Below are positions 18,304 through 26,543 of a stretch of 64,000 bases of DNA, piece after piece. Below the pieces are notes generated by a model. It was not told where the DNA came from. It did not search any database and worked only from the letters and a program-made list of their open reading frames with translations. The stretch is taken from contig NZ_JACHJO010000004.1 in NCBI RefSeq assembly GCF_014203695.1, positions 310,001 to 374,000 on the forward strand, written 5' to 3'. How positions within the stretch are numbered: the first letter of the stretch is position 1; every line of letters begins with the position of its first letter. The position numbers and the translations under genes are program-made. Source of the DNA: Nocardiopsis algeriensis (GTDB lineage: Bacteria; Actinomycetota; Actinomycetes; Streptosporangiales; Streptosporangiaceae).

Positions 18304-19605
18304 ATGACAGATGTGGTGTGGCGCACATGGTCGGACACCCACCAGGCCCGGCCGAGGCGCACGGCCTCCCCCGGCAGCACGGCCGAGGTGTCGGCCGCCG
18401 TCGCCTCCGCCGGGAAGGAGGGGCTGCGGGTCCGCATGGTCGGCTCGGGGCACTCCTTCACCGACGTGGCGGTCACCGACGGCCTTCTCCTCTCTCCCTC
18501 CTCCCTCACCCGGTTGCGCTCGGTCGACCCGGAGGCGGGCACCGCCACGGTCGAGGCCGGCATGCCCCTGTGCGACTTCAACGAGGCCCTGGCCGCCCGC
18601 GGCGTCGCGCTGGCCAACATGGGCGACATCGCGGTGCAGACCGTGGCGGGCGCGGTGCAGACCGGCACGCACGGCACCGGCCGCGACGCGGGCGGGCTGG
18701 CGAGCCAGGTCGTGGGGATGGAGATGGTGCTCGCCGACGGCTCGGTGGTGGAGTGCTCGGCCGAGCGCGAGCCTGAGCTGTTCCACTCCGCGAGGGTGGG
18801 CCTGGGCGCCTTCGGCGTGGTCACGGCGCTGACGATGGCGGTGCGTCCGTCGTTCCTGCTGCACGCGCGCGAGGAGCCGATGCCGCTGGACGAGGTGTTG
18901 GAGCGCCTGCCGGAGCTGCGCGCGGAGAACGACCACTTCGAATTCTTCTGGTTCCCCCACACCAACAACACCAACACCAAGCGCAACAACATCACGCCGG
19001 GGCCGGCGCAGCCGCTGACGAGGTTCCGGGCCTGGCTCGACGACGAGTTCCTGTCCAACACCGTGTTCGAACGCGTCAGCCGGCTCTGCCGCCGCTTCCC
19101 CGCCGCTGTCCCGGCGGTGAACCGGGTCAGCTCGCGCGCGCTGTCGGCGCGCACCTACACCGACGCCTCCCACAAGGTGTTCGCCTCCGTGCGCGACGTG
19201 CGGTTCGTGGAGATGGAGTACGCGATCCCCGCCGAGCACGCGGTCGACGTGCTGCGCGAGGCCAGGGCGATCGTGGACCGCGGCGACCACCGGGTGAACT
19301 TCCCGGTGGAGGTGCGCTTCGCCCCCGCCGACGACGTGTGGCTGTCCACCGCCCACGGCCGGGAGAGCGCCTACGTGGCGGTGCACATGTACCAGGGCAC
19401 GCCCTACGAGGCCTACTTCGCCGACCTGGAGGCGCTGTTCACCTCGGTGGGCGGCCGGCCGCACTGGGGCAAGATGCACACCCGCGACCGCGCCTACCTG
19501 GAGTCGGTGTACCCGCGCCTGGGCGACGCCCTGGCCGTACGCGACCGCGTCGACCCGCACCGCCGCTTCGGCAACGCCTACCTGGAGCGCGTGCTCGGCG
19601 GCTGA
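18304..19605 (+). CDS. D-arabinono-1,4-lactone oxidase family FAD-linked oxidase
   Basis: A 433-residue VAO-type flavoprotein. The N-terminal PP-loop domain binds FAD (VGSGHSFTDVAVTDG, then GTHGTG), and the C-terminal ALO domain ends HWGKMHT, the HWxK signature shared with alditol and gulonolactone oxidases. It oxidises an aldonolactone or polyol, transferring electrons to O2 or another acceptor; the substrate is not predictable. ATG 18304 is chosen over a GTG at 18292; neither has a strong ribosome site. It is divergent from hemH by 146 bp and nearly abuts the next gene on the other strand. Confidence 0.87.
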   Translation: MTDVVWRTWSDTHQARPRRTASPGSTAEVSAAVASAGKEGLRVRMVGSGHSFTDVAVTDGLLLSPSSLTRLRSVDPEAGTATVEAGMPLCDFNEALAARGVALANMGDIAVQTVAGAVQTGTHGTGRDAGGLASQVVGMEMVLADGSVVECSAEREPELFHSARVGLGAFGVVTALTMAVRPSFLLHAREEPMPLDEVLERLPELRAENDHFEFFWFPHTNNTNTKRNNITPGPAQPLTRFRAWLDDEFLSNTVFERVSRLCRRFPAAVPAVNRVSSRALSARTYTDASHKVFASVRDVRFVEMEYAIPAEHAVDVLREARAIVDRGDHRVNFPVEVRFAPADDVWLSTAHGRESAYVAVHMYQGTPYEAYFADLEALFTSVGGRPHWGKMHTRDRAYLESVYPRLGDALAVRDRVDPHRRFGNAYLERVLGG

Positions 19606-19618
19606 GGCCGCCGGGGGA

Positions 19619-20467
19619 TCAGCCGGCGGGCGGGGCCGTGTCGGGGACGAGGGCACCGCTCCCACCGCCGGCGCCCTGGTCCCCGGCCCCCGGGGCGGGG
19701 TCCGGTTCGAGGAGCTGCCCGGGGGGCTGCTCCTGTGCGGGCGGGTCGGGAGCCGGAGCGGTCCCGGGGGCGTCCGTCGGCTCGCTCCCGGGTGCCTCGG
19801 TGCCCTCCGGCGCGTCCGGCGAGGGCTCGGTCGGCTCTGCCTCCCCCTCCGGAGCGGGCACCTCCCCCGGCTGCTGCCCGGGGATGCCCGCGGGAGGGTC
19901 CTCGGGGGCCTCCTCCGCGGGGGCCTCCTCCGCGGGGGCCTCCTCCCCCGCGGCCGGGCCGGAGGAGGTTCCGCCGAGCAGGGTCGGTGCGGTGGGCTCG
20001 CCCGTCCCCCTCGTCCACGAGGTGAGGGAGCGTCCGGTGAACAGCTCGAACAGCAGGATCACGAGCATGGCCAGGACGAACACCGCGGCCGCGGACACCG
20101 CCAGGGAGCGCCATCCGCGCCGGGCTCCGCCCTTCTTCCGCGTCTTAGGCGGGGACGCGGTGCGGACGGCGGAGCTCTCGGCGGAGGCGGCGGGTTCCCC
20201 GGTGCGCGGGGCCCTCCTCTCGGCCAGCTGCCGCGCCTGTTGTCCGCCGCGTGAGAACCAGTGCTGGAGGAAGGGGCTGGCGAGGGTGCTGAGCGCGGCC
20301 ATGACGGCGGCCCCGACGACCGTGCCGTACACGTTGAGCCAGGACGCGGCGGTGGCGGCCGCCAGTGTGGCGGCGCCGGCCCCCACGACCTGGGAGGCGC
20401 TCAGTTCGATGCGCTTGCCCTCGCCCTCCTCTTCCTCTCGGTCACCGCGGTCTCCGGGACGGTCCAT
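19619..20467 (-). CDS. Hypothetical membrane protein with Pro/Glu-rich tail
   Basis: A 282-residue protein. A charged start (DRGDREEEEGEGKR) leads to a hydrophobic Ala-rich stretch (~30-75), then a basic linker and a clear membrane segment (SLAVSAAAVFVLAMLVILLF, ~130-150). The last ~120 residues are a low-complexity Pro/Glu/Gly tail, likely extracytoplasmic, containing three tandem EEAPA-type units encoded by a 15-bp repeat near 19910-19950. No enzymatic motif is visible. ATG 20467 follows GAGAGGGAGAG. Function unknown. Confidence 0.7.
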   Translation of the reverse strand: MDRPGDRGDREEEEGEGKRIELSASQVVGAGAATLAAATAASWLNVYGTVVGAAVMAALSTLASPFLQHWFSRGGQQARQLAERRAPRTGEPAASAESSAVRTASPPKTRKKGGARRGWRSLAVSAAAVFVLAMLVILLFELFTGRSLTSWTRGTGEPTAPTLLGGTSSGPAAGEEAPAEEAPAEEAPEDPPAGIPGQQPGEVPAPEGEAEPTEPSPDAPEGTEAPGSEPTDAPGTAPAPDPPAQEQPPGQLLEPDPAPGAGDQGAGGGSGALVPDTAPPAG

Positions 20468-21023
20468 CCAGCTCTCCCTCTCTCGGACCGACGGGGGCCG
20501 GTGCACAGTGCGTGTCGGAACAAGCAGCACCAGGAACCACAACGGTCACATTTCGCTCACAAGGGGATAAATAAGCCTATGAGCACTGGAGACCTGATAA
20601 CGACACCGCGAAGCGGCGATCACTTCCCCGCAGACACCGGCGCGCCGACTTGCATATGTGAGGATCCGTGCGCTCATGGGAGGGTCCGAGATCTGAGTTT
20701 CCCCCACACCTGAGGCGATTCGGGCCCGAGGGATACCATCGCGGCGGGGCTTTCGCAGGGGATCGGCAACATTTCCCCGCGATCGCTCCCGGGCGCCGAA
20801 GGGTCAGCATGCCAAGATTGACACCAGAAGCAACCGTGAGCGCTCCGGAGGCACCGGGGCAACTCCCTACTGTGGTGCAAATCATCACAAAACGGGAAGC
20901 GGGCATACATGTTCGGACATGCCGGGCGCGGTACTGGCCGAACGGTTGTCGGCCGACCAGACTTGGAGAACGCGGAGGCCGGTCCCCAGGGCCTGTTCTC
21001 GACGGGACGCGAAAGGGAGGGCG
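20468..21023. other. 556-bp divergent intergenic region upstream of sepH
   Basis: No gene seen. It must hold the sepH promoter and the promoter of the membrane protein on the other strand. A TTGACA hexamer occurs at 20818-20823 but has no good -10 at 17 bp. The stretch 20525-20700 is relatively A+T-rich, with scattered short open frames that lack ribosome sites. Confidence 0.5.
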
Positions 21024-22208
21024 ATGCACGAGCTTCGCCTCGTGGCGGTGAGCGAGGACGGCACCTACCTGGTGCTGGCCAGCGCCGGCCGCGGCACCCG
21101 CTTCATGCTCCCCGTCGACGACCGTCTCCGCGCCGCCGTGCGCGGCCAGTTCTCCCGGCTCGGCCAGTACGAGATCGAAGTGGAGAATCCGTTGCGCCCC
21201 AAGGAAATCCAGGCCCGTATCCGGTCCGGCGAAACCGCGGAGGCCATCTCCGAGATCTCCGGCATCCCCCTCGAACGGGTCCGCTGGTTCGAGGGACCCG
21301 TCCTCCAGGAACGCGAGTACATGGCCCAGCGCGCCCAGAAGGCCGGCGTGCGGGCCCAGGGCGACACCGCTCCCGGCCTTCCCCTGGGCGAGCTGGTCGC
21401 CCAGCGGATCGGTGCCCACCAGTTGGAGACCGGTGACGCGGTGTGGGACTCCTGGAAGCGGGAGGACCGCACCTGGCAGATCAAGCTCGTGTTCCTCCAC
21501 GGCGGCGAGGAGCGCGTCGCCCATTGGGTCTACGAGCCCAGACACAACAGCGTGGTCCCCGCCGACGAGGAGGCTGCCCTCTTCTCGGTCGAGAGCGCCC
21601 CGGAGCAGCCGGTCGCCCCGGTCGCCCCGCCCGCCGTCGCGAACGTGACCCCCTTCGCCCCGCGGCGCCCCGAGCCGGCCGCCCCCGCCCGCGACGACCG
21701 GCGTCAGAAGGCCTTCGAGGAGGCCCGCCGCGAGCCCTTCGACCACCACCCGGCCGCACCGCGCCACCACGAGGAGCGCCGCGCCCCCGGCCAGGAGGGG
21801 CACCGCGGCCGCGGGGAGGAGCGCGCACCCGCCCAAGGCGCGGGACCCCGGCGGGAGTCCGAGAGCGTCCCGTTCTCGCCGTCCGTGCGCACCGAACCCG
21901 AGGTGCGCCGCCCCGCGCCGACGCGGTCCGACGCGGGCCCGGCACGTCCGGCCGAGCAGATGCCGCACGCGGCCGAACCGCCTTCCGCGCCCCCGGCGGC
22001 CCCGCGCCGGCGCCGCTCCATCGACCTGGGCGACACGGGCACCCCGCGTCGCGCCGCCGACCCGCAGCCCGCACCGGCCGCACCCGCCGCCCCGATCCCG
22101 GCGGCCGCGGCCGGCGACCGTCCCGCGCCCAAACGCAAGGTCCGGGGACGGCGCGCGTCGGTGCCCTCCTGGGACGAGATCATGTTCGGCGCGAAGAAGG
22201 ACGAGTAG
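21024..22208 (+). CDS. sepH: Septation protein SepH
   Basis: A 394-residue cell-division protein of the DUF3071 family. The conserved N-terminal domain (MHELRLVAVSEDGTYLVLAS, ~1-110) includes a helix-turn-helix-like part (IRSGETAEAISEISGIPLER). A long disordered Pro/Arg/Ala linker leads to a conserved C-terminal stretch with PSWDEIMFG. In Streptomyces, SepH binds FtsZ and promotes its assembly at septa. ATG 21024 has AAAGGGAGG upstream. The 3' end overlaps the convergent PH-domain gene by 29 bp. Confidence 0.93.
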   Translation: MHELRLVAVSEDGTYLVLASAGRGTRFMLPVDDRLRAAVRGQFSRLGQYEIEVENPLRPKEIQARIRSGETAEAISEISGIPLERVRWFEGPVLQEREYMAQRAQKAGVRAQGDTAPGLPLGELVAQRIGAHQLETGDAVWDSWKREDRTWQIKLVFLHGGEERVAHWVYEPRHNSVVPADEEAALFSVESAPEQPVAPVAPPAVANVTPFAPRRPEPAAPARDDRRQKAFEEARREPFDHHPAAPRHHEERRAPGQEGHRGRGEERAPAQGAGPRRESESVPFSPSVRTEPEVRRPAPTRSDAGPARPAEQMPHAAEPPSAPPAAPRRRRSIDLGDTGTPRRAADPQPAPAAPAAPIPAAAAGDRPAPKRKVRGRRASVPSWDEIMFGAKKDE

Positions 22209-23922
22209 AGGGCTCCGAGGACCGCGCCCCCTCCCCGGCGGATTCGAGGAAGGGACGCACCATCTCCGGTGTGACGCGGGCGGCGAAGGCCACGGACTCC
22301 TCCAGGGAGGCGTCCCCGGCCGTGTAGCCGCCCGCCCCCGCACCGACGTTGACCTGCAGGTCGGCCAGACCGGAGCGGCGCTGGAAGAGGGTCTGGCGCC
22401 AGGTCCATCCAATCACCGCCGGGGCCTCCACGGTGGCCTGGGAACGGCTGAGCGACCCCGATCGGACGCTCACCCGCCCGCCGTCGTACCCGTGGCCCAG
22501 GGAGCGGTAGCGGTCCACCCCGAGGGGAATACCGAGGCCGGCCAGCACCGCGGCCGCCCCCGCGAGCCAGTACGCCCCCAGGAGCGCGGCCACCGCGGCG
22601 ACCAGCGCGGGAGGGCCCACCGAGCGCAGCAGGCGACGGCCCAGCGCGGCACCCGGGTGGCGCACCAGCGTGCCGGAGAAGCGGCTCAGGGCCGCCTCGA
22701 CGACCTCCTCGACCGCTCCTCGGGGGCCGGTCGGCAGCAGCACAGCACGCCCCCCGGTGTCGCCCAGCCCGGTGACGACGGCGCTCAGGCGCACCGCGCC
22801 GCGCAGCCGTTCGAGGGGGCTGTCCCGCAGCTCGTACCCGCGGATGCGGCGCTTCTCCAGAGTGACGCTGCGCCGGGTGAACAGACCGCGCTCCGCCACC
22901 AGGGAGCCGTCGCGCTCGCTCAGCGTGAAGCCCCAGTGGGCGATCGTGTACGAGATCACGGCGAACACCGGCATGAGAAGCACCAGGATTCCCGCGAAAA
23001 CCGCGGCGAACAGCGTCAGCAGGGCCCTGTCGGAGGCGAGCACCCAGTCCACGACGTACTCGTTGGCCAGTTCGCCCGCGGTCTGCTGGACCGCTCCGAA
23101 CAGGGCGGCGAGCACCGCGAAGGGGGTGAGCAGGTACCCGAGGCCGAGAGCGCCGTACAGGTACCACGAGCGCGGCATGGAGAAGTGCGTGACGCCTTCC
23201 TCCGCGTCCTCGGTACCGCCGTCGCCCGCGGCGGCAGGCACCTGCTCGGCCTGCGTCCCCTGCCCGGTGAGCACGGCCCTCCGGTGCAGCAGAACCCGGC
23301 GCAGCCGGTCCGCCTCGTCCGCCGCGACGGCGTCGAGCTTGCCGTCCTCGGTGACACCGGGCGCGCCCGCAGCGGCCTCGATCCGCACCACGGCCACGCC
23401 CAGGAGGCGGTGCAGCAGGGTGCTGGTGACGTCGACGCCGCGCACCCGCTCCAGGGGGATGGTGCGCCGGGAGCGGCGGACGAGCCCCCTGCGGATCTCC
23501 AGCCGGTCCTCGACCACCTCGTACCGGGTGGTCTGCCAGGTGACGAACCCGCCGACGAGCAGGGCGACGATCGTCGCCGCGGTTCCGCCCAGCACCCATA
23601 TGTTGAAGCCGCCCACGAACAGCCCCGCCGCGATCGGCAGCAGCAGACCCCGCAGCTGGTTGACCGGTCCGACCACCATGCTGCGCGGGCTCAGCCGCCG
23701 GGCGCTCCCGATTCCGAAGTCGGGAGAGACGTCGGCGACCCACCAGTCGTGCGCCGCGGCGGGTCCGCCCGGGCCCTCGGGCGGCCCTGCCGGTCCTGCC
23801 GGTCCCTCCGGTTCCGGCGGTACCGGCCGCTCCATCGGCGGTGCCGGCTGCGGCGCAGCACTCTCCTCGGGTTCCGAGCGCGAACCGGGAGCCACCCAGC
23901 CGCCGTGCTCCTCGCCCGTCAT
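22180..23922 (-). CDS. YdbT-like PH-domain membrane protein
   Basis: A 580-residue multi-pass protein with three bacterial PH (bPH2) domains of the YdbT/COG3428 type, each following paired membrane helices (for example RGLLLPIAAGLFVGGFNIWV and LLTLFAAVFAGILVLLMPVF). A Pro/Glu/Gly-rich N-terminus precedes the first helix. In Bacillus the YdbS/YdbT pair is linked to resistance to some antimicrobial peptides; the mechanism is not settled. ATG 23922 overlaps the stop of the upstream partner by 4 bp (ATGA). Confidence 0.85.
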   Translation of the reverse strand: MTGEEHGGWVAPGSRSEPEESAAPQPAPPMERPVPPEPEGPAGPAGPPEGPGGPAAAHDWWVADVSPDFGIGSARRLSPRSMVVGPVNQLRGLLLPIAAGLFVGGFNIWVLGGTAATIVALLVGGFVTWQTTRYEVVEDRLEIRRGLVRRSRRTIPLERVRGVDVTSTLLHRLLGVAVVRIEAAAGAPGVTEDGKLDAVAADEADRLRRVLLHRRAVLTGQGTQAEQVPAAAGDGGTEDAEEGVTHFSMPRSWYLYGALGLGYLLTPFAVLAALFGAVQQTAGELANEYVVDWVLASDRALLTLFAAVFAGILVLLMPVFAVISYTIAHWGFTLSERDGSLVAERGLFTRRSVTLEKRRIRGYELRDSPLERLRGAVRLSAVVTGLGDTGGRAVLLPTGPRGAVEEVVEAALSRFSGTLVRHPGAALGRRLLRSVGPPALVAAVAALLGAYWLAGAAAVLAGLGIPLGVDRYRSLGHGYDGGRVSVRSGSLSRSQATVEAPAVIGWTWRQTLFQRRSGLADLQVNVGAGAGGYTAGDASLEESVAFAARVTPEMVRPFLESAGEGARSSEPSTRPSSRRT

Positions 23923-24488
23923 GTCGCGTCGCCCTGCAGCGCGGCGGCCCGCACGGCGAGCTCCTCGCTCATCCGTCGCGCCTCCTCGGCGTCCAGCCCC
24001 TCGATGGTGGAGGAGCCCGCGTAGGAGGCGGTCTGCACCTTCAGCGTGGCCACGCCGAAGAGCCGCTCCAGCCACCCCTGGGTGTGGTCGACCGTCTGGA
24101 GGCGGTTGACCGGCACCAGCTGCCACGACCGGCTGACCCAGCCGGCCCGGGTGTAGATGACGTCCCCCGAGGCCTCCCACCGGTGCACGCGGTAACGCCA
24201 CGACGGCACGACCGCCACCTTGAGCAGCGCGTACACCCCGTAGACGACGGGCAGCACCCATGCATGCTCGCGCGCCCACACGGGGATCCACGCGAACGGC
24301 AGCACCCTCACGCCCCAGGCGACCGCGCTCAGCAGCACGGTGTTGACCGCTCCGGTCAGGAGCAGCCGCACCGTCCACACCCCGACCGCGCTCCGGCTCA
24401 CCCGGTGCTCGGGGGGCCGCAGCCGGGCGGTACCCGCGTGCGGGACCTCGTTCGGTTCGATCTGCTCGTGCTGAGGGCTGTTCGTCAC
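23919..24488 (-). CDS. YdbS-like PH-domain membrane protein
   Basis: A 189-residue protein with two membrane helices (VWTVRLLLTGAVNTVLLSAV and HAWVLPVVYGVYALLKVAVV) followed by one bPH2 domain containing the family-typical VPVNRLQTVDHTQGWLERLF stretch. It forms an operon with the YdbT-like gene downstream. The GTG start at 24488 avoids running back into the palindromic repeat that lies just upstream, where the frame stays open by chance. Confidence 0.85.
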   Translation of the reverse strand: MTNSPQHEQIEPNEVPHAGTARLRPPEHRVSRSAVGVWTVRLLLTGAVNTVLLSAVAWGVRVLPFAWIPVWAREHAWVLPVVYGVYALLKVAVVPSWRYRVHRWEASGDVIYTRAGWVSRSWQLVPVNRLQTVDHTQGWLERLFGVATLKVQTASYAGSSTIEGLDAEEARRMSEELAVRAAALQGDAT

Positions 24489-24498
24489 CCGCCCGAGT

Positions 24499-24577
24499 CT
24501 AGGCCCTGTTCTTCGGATGCCCTCGCTGAAGGATCGGCTCCGCCGATACGGCGAGAGCATCCGAAAAACACGGCCGG
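24499..24577 (-). repeat. Palindromic dispersed repeat, copy B
   Basis: Outer arms TTCGGATGCCCTCGC (24512-24526) and GCGAGAGCATCCGAA (24551-24565) are near-perfect inverted copies. An inner ATCGGC/GCCGAT hairpin lies at 24533-24547. The minus strand aligns with the plus strand of the copy at 17051-17140 over the whole length, including the flanking AGGCCCTGTT and GGCCGTG ends. It lies 11 bp before the YdbS-like start codon. Confidence 0.75.
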
Positions 24578-24660
24578 AAACGCCCCCCGGAGAAAACACT
24601 TTGCCTGCCGATGGCCGCTTTCAGGAGGTTGTCAGCGGAGTGTGAGGAAACGGGGCCGTG

Positions 24661-24693
24661 TGTCAGTGTCCTGTCAGTGCCCTCCCTCAGACT
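24661..24693 (+). promoter_or_regulatory. Putative SARP-type promoter of the ABC exporter operon
   Basis: The heptamer TGTCAGT occurs at 24661-24667 and again at 24672-24678, exactly 11 bp apart, one helical turn. A CAGACT hexamer, similar to the actinomycete -10 TAnnnT, starts 9 bp after the second copy (24688-24693), and the ATG of the exporter gene follows 27 bp later. SARP activators are known to bind 11-bp-spaced heptamers about 8 bp before the -10. A SARP-like regulator gene is encoded next to this operon. Confidence 0.5.
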
Positions 24694-24720
24694 GGGGCCG
24701 GACGTCGAAACGGAGGAACG

Positions 24721-25689
24721 ATGACTGACGCCATCCGCGCGGAGGGCCTGGTCAAGCAGTTCAAGGGGAAACGGGCCCTGGACGGTGTCGACCTGACCGC
24801 CCGGACCGGGACCGTACTGGGGGTCCTGGGCCCCAACGGCTCCGGCAAGACCACCACCGTGCGCATCCTGGCCACGCTGCTGAGACCCGACGCCGGACAC
24901 GCCGAGGTCGGCGGGTTCGACGTGGTACGCGAACCCCACCAGGTGCGCAGGCTGATCGGCCTGACCGGACAGTACGCGGCGGTCGACAACGAGCTCACCG
25001 GTACCCAGAACCTCGTGATGATCGCCCGCCTGCTGGGCATGGGCCGCGCCGAGTCCCGGGCCCGCACCACCGAACTGCTGGAGCGCTTCGGACTCACCGA
25101 CGCCGCCGACCGGCCCGTCAAGACCTACTCGGGGGGCATGCGCCGACGCCTGGACCTGGCCGCGAGCCTGGTCGGACGTCCGTCCCTGCTGTACCTCGAC
25201 GAGCCCACCACCGGTCTGGACCCGCACAGCCGCAACGGGTTGTGGGGCGTCGTGCGCGGCCTGGTGGACGACGGGGTGACCGTCCTGCTCACCACCCAGT
25301 ACCTGGAGGAGGCCGACCAGCTGGCGGACGACCTGGTGGTGCTCGACCACGGCCGCGTGATCAGCCGCGGCACGCCCGAGGAGCTCAAGAGCCGCGCGGG
25401 CGACCAGGTTCTGGAGCTGCGCACCGCCGACCCGGGGCAACTGCACCTGGCGGGCAAGATCGTCGAGGCGGTCACCGGGTCCCCGGTCGAGGTGGCCCCG
25501 GGCGACCTCGCCGTCGCCGTCCCGGTGGCCGACGCCGGGGTGCTGCCCGAGGTGGTGCGGCGCCTGGACGACCAGGGCCTGGCCGTCGGGGAGCTGTCGC
25601 TGCGCAGGCCCAGCCTGGACGAGGTCTTCCTCGCCCTGACCGGCCGAGCCGCCGAGGAACACACCGAGAACGAGGAGGCCCGGGCATGA
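24721..25689 (+). CDS. ABC exporter ATP-binding protein (DrrA-like)
   Basis: A 322-residue ATPase: Walker A GPNGSGKTT at about residue 38, signature YSGGMRRRLDLA, Walker B LLYLDEPTTGLD, and the H-loop replaced by Gln (LTTQYLEEAD), a feature of the daunorubicin-resistance DrrA subfamily. A ~90-residue C-terminal domain typical of DrrA follows (PSLDEVFLALTG). It powers export of a hydrophobic drug or lipid through the permease encoded next. ATG 24721 follows CGGAGGAACG. Confidence 0.93.
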   Translation: MTDAIRAEGLVKQFKGKRALDGVDLTARTGTVLGVLGPNGSGKTTTVRILATLLRPDAGHAEVGGFDVVREPHQVRRLIGLTGQYAAVDNELTGTQNLVMIARLLGMGRAESRARTTELLERFGLTDAADRPVKTYSGGMRRRLDLAASLVGRPSLLYLDEPTTGLDPHSRNGLWGVVRGLVDDGVTVLLTTQYLEEADQLADDLVVLDHGRVISRGTPEELKSRAGDQVLELRTADPGQLHLAGKIVEAVTGSPVEVAPGDLAVAVPVADAGVLPEVVRRLDDQGLAVGELSLRRPSLDEVFLALTGRAAEEHTENEEARA

Positions 25690-26510
25690 GCACCGCGACG
25701 ACCGAGGGGGCCGGGGCGCGGACCCGGGCGCAGGTCCCCGAGCGCATCACCCCGCTGACGACCATCGGCAACGGTCTGCAGCTGGCCCGGCGCAGCGTCC
25801 TGAAGATCAAGGCCAACCCGGCGGAGGTCCTCGGGCTGGTCCTCCAGCCCTTCATGTTCGTCGTCCTCTTCGTCTTCGTCTTCGGAGAGGCCATGATGGG
25901 CGACTGGCGGGCCTACCGCGACTTCCTCATGCCGGGCGTCATCGCGCAGTCCGTGGTGTTCGCGACGCTGGGCACGGGGTTCTCCCTGAGCGAGGACGTG
26001 GAGAAGGGCGTCTTCGACCGGTTCCGCTCCCTGCCCATCGCCCGCTCGGCGCCGCTGATCGGCGCGATCCTGGGCGACCTGGTGCGCTACGCCATCACCG
26101 TGGTGATGGTGCTGCTGGTGGGCCTGCTCATCGGCTTCCGTCCCGAGGGGGGAGCCGTCGGTGTGATCGGCGCGGGACTGCTGGTGCTGGTGTTCGCGTT
26201 CGCGCTGTGCTGGATGTCGGCCTTCGTCGGGATGATCGCGCGCACCCCGATGTCGGTGCAGGCCTTCGGGATGATCCTCATGTTCCCGCTGACCTTCGCC
26301 AGCTCGGCGTTCGTCTCCCCCGACGACATGCCCGGATGGCTGCGGGCGGTCGCGGCCAACAACCCCGTCACCCACCTGGTGGACTCGATGCGCGCCCTGA
26401 TGCTCGGCGGCGACGCCGCCTCCCCGGTGGCCTGGACACTGGTGTGGGCGGCCGTCATCACCGCGGTGTTCTTCCCGCTGGCGGTGTGGGCCTACCGCCG
26501 CCGTACCTGA
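25686..26510 (+). CDS. ABC-2 type exporter permease (DrrB-like)
   Basis: A 274-residue membrane protein with six hydrophobic segments and the ABC-2 signature FDRFRSLPIARSAPLIG after the second. It overlaps the ATPase gene by 4 bp (ATGA), so the two form one exporter. The substrate is unknown; with the SARP-like regulator next door it may export a secondary metabolite or act as self-resistance, though no biosynthetic cluster is in this window. Confidence 0.92.
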   Translation: MSTATTEGAGARTRAQVPERITPLTTIGNGLQLARRSVLKIKANPAEVLGLVLQPFMFVVLFVFVFGEAMMGDWRAYRDFLMPGVIAQSVVFATLGTGFSLSEDVEKGVFDRFRSLPIARSAPLIGAILGDLVRYAITVVMVLLVGLLIGFRPEGGAVGVIGAGLLVLVFAFALCWMSAFVGMIARTPMSVQAFGMILMFPLTFASSAFVSPDDMPGWLRAVAANNPVTHLVDSMRALMLGGDAASPVAWTLVWAAVITAVFFPLAVWAYRRRT

Positions 26511-26543
26511 GCCGCGTTCCCCGTCCCTGCCGACCGCTCCCGC

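Noticed and set aside
19905-19955. Three-copy 15-bp tandem repeat as a possible CRISPR-like or regulatory array
   Set aside because: It lies in the coding sequence of the Pro/Glu-rich tail and simply encodes EEAPA repeats.
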